Assembly (NCBI RefSeq): GCF_011682145.1
Contig: NZ_WHJH01000003.1
Location: 124,001 to 188,000 of the forward strand
Direction of reading: 5' to 3'
From: Massilia mucilaginosa
Lineage (GTDB): Bacteria; Pseudomonadota; Gammaproteobacteria; Burkholderiales; Burkholderiaceae_D
Length of the DNA stretch: 64,000 nucleotides
Part shown: positions 7,935-16,409 of the stretch, one piece after another
Position numbering within the stretch: the stretch's first letter is position 1
How the letters are laid out: each line of letters begins with the position of its first letter
The notes under the pieces: model-generated
The model's database searches: none
What the model saw: the letters and a program-made list of their open reading frames with translations, nothing else
Told to the model about the DNA's origin: nothing
Position numbers and translations under genes: made by a program

Positions 7935-8417
7935 TTAACCCAGCGCTTGCAGACTTGGTTGCCAATTGATGATGCGCGAGTGAACCGATTTCGGGTCGGG
8001 ATCGGTCGCCAGCGCTGTGCGGAATCCGTCGTCCGAAAACATCTCGGCGATCTCGGACAAAATCTCGAGGTGCTGCTGGGTCACGTGATCGGGAATGAGC
8101 AGGAAGAACAGCAGGTTGACCGGCTGGCCATCGGGCGATTCGAACGGAATCGGTTCCAGCAGGCGCACGAACGCGGCCAGCGGCGACTTGAGGCTCTTGC
8201 TGCCCTTGATGCGGCCGTGCGGCACAGCCACGCCATGGCCGAGGCCGGTAGAGCCGAGGCGCTCGCGCGCAAACAGGTTGTCGGAGACGGTCGAGCGGGC
8301 GATTCCGCAGTTGTTCTCGAAGATCAGCCCGGCCTGCTCGAAAGCGCGCTTTTTGCTGGAGACTTCGAGATCAAGCAACACGTTCTCGAGCGATAAAATT
8401 TTGCTAAGATTTGTCAT
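7935..8417 (-). CDS. ptsN: PTS IIA-like nitrogen-regulatory protein (EIIA-Ntr)
   Basis: A 160-residue EIIA domain beginning 'MTNLSKILSLENVLLDL'. The phosphorylation site is in 'HGVAVPHGRI', with the active histidine at about residue 67. It is the terminal phosphoryl acceptor of the PTS-Ntr chain and regulates nitrogen, potassium and other processes through protein contacts. ATG 8417 gives the usual N-terminus; an in-frame ATG at 8444 would add nine unsupported residues. It sits directly upstream of hprK. The hibernation-factor gene hpf, often found just before ptsN, is not present here; a 438-bp gene-free stretch occupies that place. Confidence 0.93.
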   Translation of the reverse strand: MTNLSKILSLENVLLDLEVSSKKRAFEQAGLIFENNCGIARSTVSDNLFARERLGSTGLGHGVAVPHGRIKGSKSLKSPLAAFVRLLEPIPFESPDGQPVNLLFFLLIPDHVTQQHLEILSEIAEMFSDDGFRTALATDPDPKSVHSRIINWQPSLQALG

Positions 8418-8855
8418 AACGCTGAGTATTGATGCGATGCACAAGGGTGCTTGCGAGCCAGAATTATAGGCCTGTTTGCCAGCTGTGTAATCGGAATTCG
8501 TCGTCGATTCATGTCAGGCCTGCATTGACATATCGCAAATTGAATAGCGATTCATGCAAGACGGGAAAACTGCTCCCGGGCCGGGTATCCGAAAATTTGA
8601 ATTTCCGGTACGAAATTGAGAATTTTGCACACAAATGCCGGTCCTTCATGCAGTTCGCCATTTTTCCTGTGCTTGCTGCCCGTTTTTTCAGCGCTCGGGA
8701 ACGCATCCGCGCTTGTTGTTCAATTATAAAGTTGGGGGCTTTTACATGTCGCCCGAAAAGCACACTCGTTCCCTTGTCGACCAAGGTATTCCCACACAGC
8801 AAACCCGTCAAGCGTGCGCGCTGAGGGAAAACGCGCTCCTTGCGCTGCCTCAAAC
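8418..8855. other. gene-free region between queF and ptsN
   Basis: About 440 bp, noticeably more A+T-rich than its neighbours from 8480 to 8760, with no frame that resembles a known protein. It should contain the promoter of the minus-strand ptsN-hprK unit, but I see no clear -35/-10 pair. Short frames on both strands here lack ribosome sites. Confidence 0.5.
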
Positions 8856-9686
8856 TCACTGGCGCGCAGTGCGCAGATTGGGTGGACGGCCCGAGCTGAA
8901 GTTGCTGCGCCATGGGTTGATGTCCAGTCCGCCGCGGCGCGTGTAGCGCGCGTAGACGGCCAGTTTTTGCGGTGCGCACTGGCGCAGGATGTCGGTAAAA
9001 ATGCGCTCGACACATTGCTCGTGGAATTCATTGTGCTCGCGAAAGCCGATCAGGTATTTCAGCAAGCCGCCCTGTTCGATCTGCGGTCCGACGTAATGGA
9101 TCTGTACGCTGGCCCAGTCCGGCTGGCCGGTGACCAGGCAGTTCGACTTGAGCAGGTGCGAAACGAGTTTTTCTTCGACCGGCGCGCCGTCTTTGGCGGC
9201 GCTGAGCAGCGCGGGCGAGGGCGAGTAGTTGTCGATCTCGACGTCCAGGCGGTCCAGCAGCATGCCATCGAGTTCGCCCATCTTGACGGTGCCGAAGTCG
9301 TGCGGCTCGGTCAGGGCGATGTGGACCGGCGCGCCGAAGCCGCCCGCGAGGTCTTCGCGCAGCAGGGCCAGCAAGGCGTCGCTGTTGGACAAGCGCGTCT
9401 GGTTGAACGAATTGAGGTACAGCTTGAAGGATTTCGATTCGACGATGTTGGGCGAATCGGCCGGTACCGTGATCGTGGCGATCGCCACCTGCGGCTTGCC
9501 GCGCATGTTCAGCCAGGAGATTTCGTAGGCGTTCCAGATGTCGACGCCGAAGAAGGGCAGGGTGCCGGTGAGCTGGAGTTCATCGCGCTTGCCCTGGCGC
9601 GGGATCGGGAACAGCAGATCCGGCGCGTACTGGGTCTGGTAGGCGGAGGTTTTGCCCAGGGGGGACAGATCGGCGGTGTTGGTCAT
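8856..9686 (-). CDS. queF: NADPH-dependent 7-cyano-7-deazaguanine (preQ0) reductase
   Basis: A 276-residue, long-form (two T-fold halves) QueF. Diagnostic features are '[14 protein letters not shown]' at about 83-96 and the catalytic cysteine C183 in '[11 protein letters not shown]'. The enzyme reduces the nitrile of preQ0 to preQ1 in queuosine tRNA modification. It is followed by a REP-type hairpin and then ilvA on the same strand. Length and residues are as expected for proteobacterial QueF. Confidence 0.95.
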   Translation of the reverse strand: MTNTADLSPLGKTSAYQTQYAPDLLFPIPRQGKRDELQLTGTLPFFGVDIWNAYEISWLNMRGKPQVAIATITVPADSPNIVESKSFKLYLNSFNQTRLSNSDALLALLREDLAGGFGAPVHIALTEPHDFGTVKMGELDGMLLDRLDVEIDNYSPSPALLSAAKDGAPVEEKLVSHLLKSNCLVTGQPDWASVQIHYVGPQIEQGGLLKYLIGFREHNEFHEQCVERIFTDILRQCAPQKLAVYARYTRRGGLDINPWRSNFSSGRPPNLRTARQ

Positions 9687-9708
9687 ATATAGTCAGTCAA
9701 AATCAACC

Positions 9709-9738
9709 CCGTCGCTCCCGCCAGCGCGGGAGCGACGG
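9709..9738. repeat. REP-type hairpin (GCGGG-CGACGG family), possible terminator
   Basis: Perfect 12-bp arms CCGTCGCTCCCG (9709-9720) and CGGGAGCGACGG (9727-9738) around a 6-nt loop, between ilvA and queF. The sequence matches the core of the hairpins at 34138-34163 and 63463-63502. Confidence 0.75.
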
Positions 9739-9764
9739 AGCTTAGGTCGGCGAGGGCACGTCCA

Positions 9765-11300
9765 TCACCCCAAAAACATCTTATACACCGGATTGGCACT
9801 CTCATCCCAATACCGGTATCCGAGCGTGGTGAGGAACTGGCGGAATTCTTCCATTTCCTCCACCGGCACCTGCAGCCCCACCAGAATGCGCCCCACATCA
9901 CCGCCTTGATTACGGTAATGGAACAGCGAGATATTCCAGTTCGGCGCCATGCTGTCCAGGAAGCGCATCAGCGCGCCCGGACGCTCGGGGAATTCGAAAC
10001 GATACAGCAGTTCGTCATGGGCCAACGCACTCTTGCCTCCCACCAAATGGCGGATGTGCAGCTTGGCCAGTTCATCGTGCGTCAGGTCCAGCGTCTTGAA
10101 GTCGCTCTGCTCGAAGGTCCGCGCCAGCACGCCGGACTCGCCGCGGCTGGCGATCTGCACGCCCACGAACACATGCGCCTGCGTCGCATCGCTGACCCGG
10201 TAATTGAACTCGGTCACATTGCGCGGCCCGATCAGCGCGCAGAAGCGCTTGAAGCTGCCGCGCTGCTCGGGAATGGTCACGGCGAACACCGCTTCGCGCG
10301 CTTCGCCCAGTTCCGCGCGCTCGGCCACAAAACGCAGGCGGTCGAAGTTCATGTTGGCGCCGCAGGCAATCGCCACCAGCGTTTCGCTGCGCACCGGGTT
10401 CTTGCTCATCGCCGAACGCTCGATATACGCCTTGGCCCCGGCCACCGCCAGCGCGCCGGACGGCTCGAGAATTGAGCGCGTATCCTGGAACACGTCCTTG
10501 ATCGCCGCGCAGATCGCATCGGTATCGACCAGGATGATCTCGTCCACATACAGCTGCGCCAGGCGGAAGGTCTCTTCGCCCACCAGGCGCACCGCGGTGC
10601 CGTCGGCGAACAGGCCGACGTCCGGCAGGGTCACGCGCTCGCCGGCTTTCAGGCTGCGCGCCATCGCGTCCGAATCGGTCGACTGCACGCCGATGATCTT
10701 GATGTCCGGGCGGATCTGCTTGACGTACGCGGCCACGCCGCCGATCAGGCCACCGCCGCCGATGGCCACAAAAATGGCATGGATCGGGCCCGAATGCTGG
10801 CGCAAAATCTCCATGCCCACCGTGCCCTGGCCGGCAATGACGTCCGGATCGTCGAACGGATGCACGAAGGCGAGCTTCTGTTCTTTTTCGAGCGTGAGCG
10901 CGAAGTTATAGGCGTCGGTGTACGACTCGCCGTGCAAAATCACTTCCACGTTGGCGCCGCCGAAGGCCTTGACCGCATCGACCTTCACGCTCGGCGTGGT
11001 GGTCGGCATGACGATCACCGCGCGGCAGCCGGTCTTGGCGGCCGACAGCGCCACGCCCTGCGCATGGTTGCCGGCCGAGGCGCAGATCACGCCGCGCTTG
11101 AGCTGCGCCGGCGCCAGGTTGGCCATCTTGTTGTACGCGCCCCGCAGCTTGAAACTGAACACGCTCTGCATGTCTTCACGCTTGAAGTAAATGCGGTTCT
11201 CCATCCGCTGCGACAGGATCGGCGCGAATTCGAGCGGCGTTTCGGTGGCGACGTCATAGACGCGGGCGGTCAGGATTTTCTTGAGGTAGTCGATAGTCAT
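9765..11300 (-). CDS. ilvA: threonine ammonia-lyase, biosynthetic
   Basis: A 511-residue protein beginning 'MTIDYLKKILTARVYDV'. The PLP lysine is K51 in 'FSFKLRGAYNKM', and the glycine-rich phosphate loop appears as 'AIGGGGLIGGVA'. The C-terminal ~180 residues form the ACT-like regulatory region, including 'ERPGALMRFLDSMAPNWNISLFHYR' split around its ligand-binding turn. It deaminates threonine to 2-oxobutanoate, the first step of isoleucine synthesis, and is normally inhibited by isoleucine. ATG 11300 is chosen because the longer in-frame extension to 11456 has no family similarity and runs into the divergent promoter. Confidence 0.95.
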   Translation of the reverse strand: MTIDYLKKILTARVYDVATETPLEFAPILSQRMENRIYFKREDMQSVFSFKLRGAYNKMANLAPAQLKRGVICASAGNHAQGVALSAAKTGCRAVIVMPTTTPSVKVDAVKAFGGANVEVILHGESYTDAYNFALTLEKEQKLAFVHPFDDPDVIAGQGTVGMEILRQHSGPIHAIFVAIGGGGLIGGVAAYVKQIRPDIKIIGVQSTDSDAMARSLKAGERVTLPDVGLFADGTAVRLVGEETFRLAQLYVDEIILVDTDAICAAIKDVFQDTRSILEPSGALAVAGAKAYIERSAMSKNPVRSETLVAIACGANMNFDRLRFVAERAELGEAREAVFAVTIPEQRGSFKRFCALIGPRNVTEFNYRVSDATQAHVFVGVQIASRGESGVLARTFEQSDFKTLDLTHDELAKLHIRHLVGGKSALAHDELLYRFEFPERPGALMRFLDSMAPNWNISLFHYRNQGGDVGRILVGLQVPVEEMEEFRQFLTTLGYRYWDESANPVYKMFLG

Positions 11301-11456
11301 AGTCTGCAAACAAAGTGATTCTGGGCCGGAAAATCCGGAACGCGATGCTGTTGACGCTGGACTGTGTGGTCGGCGGATGACCGAGGCGTGCAGTGCGATG
11401 CGCGTCTCCGGGTGACGGGCTCGGCGTATCGTGTCGGTACAATCATTTTTCCTCAT

Positions 11457-11462
11457 TATAAT
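11457..11462 (+). promoter_or_regulatory. -10 box for the YqaA-type gene
   Basis: A perfect TATAAT at 11457-11462; the -35 region is weak (TCGGTA at 11434-11439, 17-bp spacer). The in-frame ATG at 11461 lies inside this box, which argues that translation begins at 11494. Confidence 0.45.
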
Positions 11463-11493
11463 GGACGGCTTCAGCAGTCATCAAAGTGTCTCC

Positions 11494-12006
11494 ATGATCG
11501 AATCCGCTGTCCTCTGGCTGCTCAAATTGCTGGCCGCTCCCGCTGTCGGGCTCAGCTCGGTCTTCGTGATTGCGTTCGTGTCCGCCACGCTGGTGCCGCT
11601 CGGGTCCGAGCCGGCCGTGTTTGCCGTCATCAAGGCCAATCCGGCCATGTTCTGGCCGGCCATCCTGGTGGCGACCCTGGGCAACACGCTCGGGGGCGCG
11701 CTCGACTATTTCATCGGCTACCGCGCCAAGGTGGCGTTTGCCAAAGAGCGCAAGTCGCGCTGGTTCGCCTGGCTGGCGCGCTACGGCGCCAAGACCATGC
11801 TGCTGTCGTGGGTGCCCGGGATTGGCGATCCGCTGTGCACACTCGGCGGCTGGCTGCATTTGCCGTTCTGGCCAAGTCTTGGCTATATGGCGATCGGCAA
11901 ATTCATGCGCTACCTGACCATGACGGCCGCGCTGCTGTATGTGCCGGACAGCTTCTGGAAGAAGCTGGCTGAGATGGTGAACAATTTCTGGCACATGCTG
12001 TTCTGA
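11494..12006 (+). CDS. YqaA-type (DedA/SNARE-associated superfamily) membrane protein
   Basis: A 170-residue protein with about four hydrophobic segments and the family pattern 'PLGSEPAVFAVIKANP', 'TLGNTLGGALDYFIGY' and 'PGIGDPLCTLGGWL'. This is the YqaA branch of the DedA-like membrane proteins, thought to move lipids or help maintain membrane energetics; the precise substrate is unknown. Two in-frame starts lie upstream (11431, 11461). 11494 is preferred because a TATAAT box covers 11457-11462. It is divergent from ilvA and converges on the TonB receptor gene with only 3 bp between them. Confidence 0.8.
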   Translation: MIESAVLWLLKLLAAPAVGLSSVFVIAFVSATLVPLGSEPAVFAVIKANPAMFWPAILVATLGNTLGGALDYFIGYRAKVAFAKERKSRWFAWLARYGAKTMLLSWVPGIGDPLCTLGGWLHLPFWPSLGYMAIGKFMRYLTMTAALLYVPDSFWKKLAEMVNNFWHMLF

Positions 12007-12009
12007 CGC

Positions 12010-14142
12010 CTACAAGCTCGTTTCCAGCACAATCCGCAGCACCGCCGCCGACGATGCGCGCCCCGCGCGCGTGTTGCGCCCGTCGGCGTCGGCATAGTCG
12101 CTGCCGCTGCGGCGGTCACGGTGCAGCGCATTGGCCACCGACAGGCGCAGCTGCGTCCTGGCATCCATTTTCCACACCCCGTACACATCGAGCAGGCGCA
12201 CCGGCCCCGTCTCGCTGCGCAGGTGGCGGCTCATTCGCGTCGCCCCGCCGTACTGCACATTCAGGTTCATCCCCGCCGTGTACTGCGCCCCGATACGCGC
12301 ATCGACGCCAAGATTGGCCGTGATGCGTGCCTGGTCGCCCAAGCGGTTGCTTGGTCCCGGCACCGCGTCCAGGCGCGACCAGTTGCGCGCGGCGTTGGCG
12401 CGCAAGTCCATGTCCGGCGCCGACGGCAGCACGCTGCGCAGCGGGAAGCGGGCGTCGAATTCGAGTCCCGCCACCTTGGCCTTGCCGTTGTTGAACGGCG
12501 TCGAAATCCAGTCGCCGTTTTCCTGGTACAGGGTTTGCACCGTCACCGCGTCGATCCGGCGCGCATAGGCCGACACGCTGGCCACGCCGTTCTTGCCGAA
12601 ATAGGTTTCATACGCCGTGTCGACACCCCACGCCAGTTCGGGCTTGAGCGCAGGGTTGCCGCGCACGTCGGGATTGGTCGGGCCGTTGGCGTTGTTGACC
12701 GTGTACCGGCGCGGCACCAGGTTGCGCACCGTCGGCGCCTTGTAGGTGCGCGAGAGCGAAACGCGCAGTTGGTCCTTGCCGCCCAACTTCCACAGCAGCT
12801 GCGTGATGGGGCTGAGCACCGACGACGTGCTGCTCACCTCATCGAGTGCGCGGCCACGGGTAGCCGTGTGCAGCCCTTCCCAGCGCAGGCCGAGGTAAGC
12901 CTGCAGGCGCGGCGACACCGTCCATTCATCCTGCGCGAACAGCGCAAGCCTGCCGACCACCGCGCGGTAGTCTTCATCGAGCTGCGACGGAGACTCGCCG
13001 GCCAGCGTGCTGTCGGTCTGGCGCCGCGATTCGGTGCGCTGGGTGCGCCCGCCTTCCCAGCCGATGCCCACGGCGTGGCCCGGCATCAGCGGCGCCAGGT
13101 ATTTGCCGCTCAGGAGGGCGCTGTTGTCGACCGCGTCCGAGAGCACCTTGCGCGCCAGCGTCCCGGACTGGCCCGCGCCCCGGAACAGATAGTCGGTGTC
13201 GCGCTTGTTGTGCGTGAGCCCCGCCTTGACGGTCAGCTTGCCCTCGGCCCCGACGTTGCGCGCCAGGGTGAGATCGCTGCGCGCCGACGCGGTGTCGGAC
13301 CTGGTGCCGTAATCGTTGACCGGATACGCGGTGCTGGCGCCCGAGACGGTGGTTTCAATCGCGTTGCCGTTGTTGGAGTTGCGCGACAGGTCGATGAAGG
13401 TCTGCCACGCCAGGCTGGCGCCGTCCGCCAGGGTCCAGTTCAGGCGCGGGGTCAGGTTCAGGCGCGTGTTGCGGAACGAGGCCCACTCGCGCAGTTCGCG
13501 CCGCGCCAGCGCAGCCTTGTCCGCATCGTCGAGCGTCTCGAACGTCATGTAGGTATTGTCGCTGGTGGTGCGCGTCATCTCGGCCGCCAGCGAATAGGCC
13601 AGGTCGCCGGCGCGCTCGCCCCATTGCAGCGATGCCGACGGGTCGCTCCGTCCCGGCAGCAGGCCCGTCCCGAGCTTCACGTCGCGCTGCTTGCGCGCGT
13701 TGCCCTTCTTGAGGATCACATTGATGGTCCCGGCAATGGCTTGCGAGCCCAGTTCCGCCGTGGCCGTGCGCAAAATATCGATCCGTTCGATCATCGCCGG
13801 GGCGATGCTGTCGATCGAAAAACCGGCCGCCACCGGGTCGCCGTTGACCAGCAATTGGGTATAGCCGGCGCCCAGCCCGCGCATGCGGATTTCGCCGCCG
13901 CTGAGCGACACGCCGGGCTGGCGCTTGAGCACCGCCGACAGCGAGGTGTCGCCGTACTGCGCTATGTCGTCGCGCCCCACCACGATGCGCGCGGCGGTAT
14001 CGTCGCGCCGCACGTTGGCGCTGCCGGCGCCCTTGATTTCCACCTGGGCAATGGCGCCGCCCGCATCCTGGGCGTGCACGGCGTGACTGAAGGAAGACAG
14101 CAGGGCGATCGCCTGCGCCGACAAAACGAGAGAGTATTTCAT
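12010..14142 (-). CDS. TonB-dependent outer-membrane receptor (second paralogue)
   Basis: A 710-residue receptor with a signal peptide ending around 'AVHAQ'. The plug has 'LSAVLKRQPGVSL', 'IRMRGLGAGYTQLLVNG' and 'SQAIAGTINVILKK', and the barrel ends 'VLRIVLETSL'. ATG 14142 starts the signal peptide; the longer frame to 14286 lacks similarity. It is divergent from a LytS/LytTR pair with a 146-bp shared control region, so that two-component system may regulate it. It resembles the receptor at 3281-5386 along its whole length (for example 'RTYKAPT', 'RRYT', 'GNPAL'). The ligand is unknown. Confidence 0.9.
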   Translation of the reverse strand: MKYSLVLSAQAIALLSSFSHAVHAQDAGGAIAQVEIKGAGSANVRRDDTAARIVVGRDDIAQYGDTSLSAVLKRQPGVSLSGGEIRMRGLGAGYTQLLVNGDPVAAGFSIDSIAPAMIERIDILRTATAELGSQAIAGTINVILKKGNARKQRDVKLGTGLLPGRSDPSASLQWGERAGDLAYSLAAEMTRTTSDNTYMTFETLDDADKAALARRELREWASFRNTRLNLTPRLNWTLADGASLAWQTFIDLSRNSNNGNAIETTVSGASTAYPVNDYGTRSDTASARSDLTLARNVGAEGKLTVKAGLTHNKRDTDYLFRGAGQSGTLARKVLSDAVDNSALLSGKYLAPLMPGHAVGIGWEGGRTQRTESRRQTDSTLAGESPSQLDEDYRAVVGRLALFAQDEWTVSPRLQAYLGLRWEGLHTATRGRALDEVSSTSSVLSPITQLLWKLGGKDQLRVSLSRTYKAPTVRNLVPRRYTVNNANGPTNPDVRGNPALKPELAWGVDTAYETYFGKNGVASVSAYARRIDAVTVQTLYQENGDWISTPFNNGKAKVAGLEFDARFPLRSVLPSAPDMDLRANAARNWSRLDAVPGPSNRLGDQARITANLGVDARIGAQYTAGMNLNVQYGGATRMSRHLRSETGPVRLLDVYGVWKMDARTQLRLSVANALHRDRRSGSDYADADGRNTRAGRASSAAVLRIVLETSL

Positions 14143-14288
14143 GAACGGCCAAGTGGTTGAGAGGGACGCCGATTGTGTCCGCTCGCCCAGCCGCGCAACA
14201 CCGGTAAGTGACGAGTCGCCGGAACTGGATGACGAAGGCCGCAGCATGGCAGAAAAATGGCCCGTTTGCGCTGGTATACTTTGCATCG

Positions 14289-15419
14289 ATGATCACCGCA
14301 CAGAACCAGTCCCCGCAAACCAGCCTGCCCAAGGCCTTCGTCACGATCGTCGTCATCTGGACGGTGCTGTGCGCCATCGGCGCGGTCGGCAACCACAGCG
14401 ACGACCTGCAACGCGCCGGCTATACCGGTTCCTACCTGCGCATGTTCTGGCTGTGGTGGCGCGAACACCTGCTGCTGATGGCGATGAGCTTTGCCTGCTA
14501 CGCCTTTTTCAGCGCCCGCCCGGCGCTGCTGGCCAGCGTGCCACGGATACTGGCGGCCTACCTGCTGGCGGCAATCGTCATGACGCCGCTCGAACTGCTC
14601 CATGGCCGCCTGCTCACGCTTTACGATCAGGGCCAGCTCTCCGGCGTAGCGGCGGTTATCGACGCCGCGCTGGCGCGCTCCGGATTCTGGCAGTTCATGG
14701 CGCTGGTATGGGTCACGTTTACCTTCGTGGCGGTGGTGGCCGCATGCAGCTGGCGCGAAGGGCGCCGGCGCGAGCAGGCCTGGATGCGCGCCCACAGCGA
14801 CAATCTGAACCTGCGCCTCGAACTTGAGCAGCAACGCCTGCTGGCCCTGCGCGGCCAGCTCGAACCGCATTTTCTCTTCAACGCCCTGAACGCCATCAGC
14901 GCGCTGGTGCGCTCCGACGACAAGCGGGTGGCGCTGGACGGCATCAACCACCTGAGCGCGCTGCTGCGCTACGCGCTCGAAGCCAGCGCGCGCGATCATG
15001 TCGGCCTGCGCGAGGAGCGCCAGTTCCTGGACGATTACCTGGCCTTGCAGCGCCTGCGCTACGGCGCCCGCCTGCACGTGCGCATCGACGGCGACAGCGA
15101 GGCCGTGCTGGCCGCCGACATCCCGCCGCTGCTGCTGCAGCCGCTGATCGAAAACGCGCTGCGCCATGGCCTCGACTGCCACGACCGCCCGAGCGACATC
15201 CGCGTCGCTTTTGCCGCCGACAGCAAAAGCCTGGCGATCCACGTGTCCAACCCCGCCAGCGACGTGCGCTCGGCCAATCCCGGCCTTGGCCTCGGCCTGC
15301 GCCACGTGCGCGAACGCCTGCACCTGGCGTATGGCGACAACGCCTCGCTGCAAACGGGCCTGCAAGACGGCCGCTTCGTGGTCGATATCCGCATGCCGCT
15401 GCACGCGCCGGACCAATGA
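14289..15419 (+). CDS. LytS/YehU-type sensor histidine kinase
   Basis: A 376-residue protein. The N-terminal ~155 residues form about four transmembrane helices without an extracytoplasmic sensor domain. A coiled region leads to the His_kinase motif 'LEPHFLFNALN' with the phospho-accepting H194. The ATPase part has 'LLLQPLIENALRHGL' and 'GLGLGLRHVRERL'. It should phosphorylate the LytTR regulator encoded next, whose start overlaps its stop (ATGA). ATG 14289 is the start that places the first helix at the N-terminus; TATACT lies just upstream (14275-14280). The stimulus cannot be read from sequence. Confidence 0.9.
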   Translation: MITAQNQSPQTSLPKAFVTIVVIWTVLCAIGAVGNHSDDLQRAGYTGSYLRMFWLWWREHLLLMAMSFACYAFFSARPALLASVPRILAAYLLAAIVMTPLELLHGRLLTLYDQGQLSGVAAVIDAALARSGFWQFMALVWVTFTFVAVVAACSWREGRRREQAWMRAHSDNLNLRLELEQQRLLALRGQLEPHFLFNALNAISALVRSDDKRVALDGINHLSALLRYALEASARDHVGLREERQFLDDYLALQRLRYGARLHVRIDGDSEAVLAADIPPLLLQPLIENALRHGLDCHDRPSDIRVAFAADSKSLAIHVSNPASDVRSANPGLGLGLRHVRERLHLAYGDNASLQTGLQDGRFVVDIRMPLHAPDQ

Positions 15420-16180
15420 CGGTGCGCGCACTGATCGTCGACGACGAGGAACCCGGCCGCATCAACCTGCGCTACGCGCTGGCCGAGCACGCGCGCTGGC
15501 AGGTCGCCGGCGAGTGCGCCAGCGCGTCGGCGGCCCGGGCCATCATCGACGCGCAGGATGTCGACGTGGTCTTCCTCGATATCCAGATGCCGGGCGACTC
15601 CGGCCTGGTGCTGGCGCGCGCGCTGGCCGCCCTGGCCAATCCGCCGCTGGTCATTTTCGTCACCGCGCATAACGCCTTTGCGCTCGACGCGTTCGAGGTG
15701 CACGCCCTCGATTACCTGCTCAAGCCCGTGAACGACGCGCGCCTGGCCGCGGCGCTTGCGCGCGCCGAAGCGATGCTCGACCTGCGCCAGCGGCCGGCCT
15801 ACGGCGCCGCGCTGCGCGCCTGGGCCGACCCCGGCGCGCCGGACCAGTACTGGCGGCAGGTGAGCGTGCGCTCGGTCGGCCGCATCGAGTGCATCGAGCT
15901 GGCCGACGTCGACTGGATCGAAACCTGCGGTAATTACGTCAACCTGCACCTGGCCACGCGCAGCGTGATGCACCGGCTGCCCCTGAGCCGCCTGCTGCGC
16001 CACCTCGACCCGGCCCGCTTCTTGCGCGTGCACCGCAGCGCCGTGGTGCGCATCGGCCAGGCCGCCAATCTGGAGGTGGTGGGCGACGGCGCCTGGCGCC
16101 TGACCCTGCGCTCCGGCGCGCAGGTTCCCGTGAGCGAGCGCCATGTGGACGCCCTGCGCGCGGCGATGGGCGAACGCTGA
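15416..16180 (+). CDS. LytTR-family response regulator
   Basis: A 254-residue protein. The receiver domain (1-120) has acidic residues D9/D10, phosphorylation site D55 in 'VVFLDIQMPG' and the conserved lysine in 'YLLKPV'. The C-terminal LytTR DNA-binding domain (about 145-250) has 'IDWIET'-like 'DVDWIETCGNYVNLH' and 'FLRVHRSAVV'. It overlaps the kinase gene by 4 nt and forms its cognate pair. LytTR regulators bind paired direct repeats upstream of targets; likely targets are its own region and the divergent TonB receptor, which is inference from position. Confidence 0.92.
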   Translation: MTVRALIVDDEEPGRINLRYALAEHARWQVAGECASASAARAIIDAQDVDVVFLDIQMPGDSGLVLARALAALANPPLVIFVTAHNAFALDAFEVHALDYLLKPVNDARLAAALARAEAMLDLRQRPAYGAALRAWADPGAPDQYWRQVSVRSVGRIECIELADVDWIETCGNYVNLHLATRSVMHRLPLSRLLRHLDPARFLRVHRSAVVRIGQAANLEVVGDGAWRLTLRSGAQVPVSERHVDALRAAMGER

Positions 16181-16409
16181 CCGGGCATGATTCCGCATAT
16201 CGTCTCGGTGATCGTGACTTTCACCAAATTTCGTTTTGCCAAAGTTGATCAAAAATATCAAAACTATTGTCAATTTCTCAAATCGCCATCGTTTTGTTTG
16301 TGCCCATTGCCCTTGCCGCCTATGCAAAAGCGATGGGGGTTCCTGCGTGGTGCAGCGCAATACGCTAGAATGAACTCCCTTAGGGTCAGTCCACATAGTC
16401 CACCAATAC

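Noticed and set aside
8509-9015. Minus-strand frame of 168 residues between ptsN and queF, considered as an hpf homologue
   Set aside because: Overlaps the end of queF and lacks any hibernation-factor similarity.
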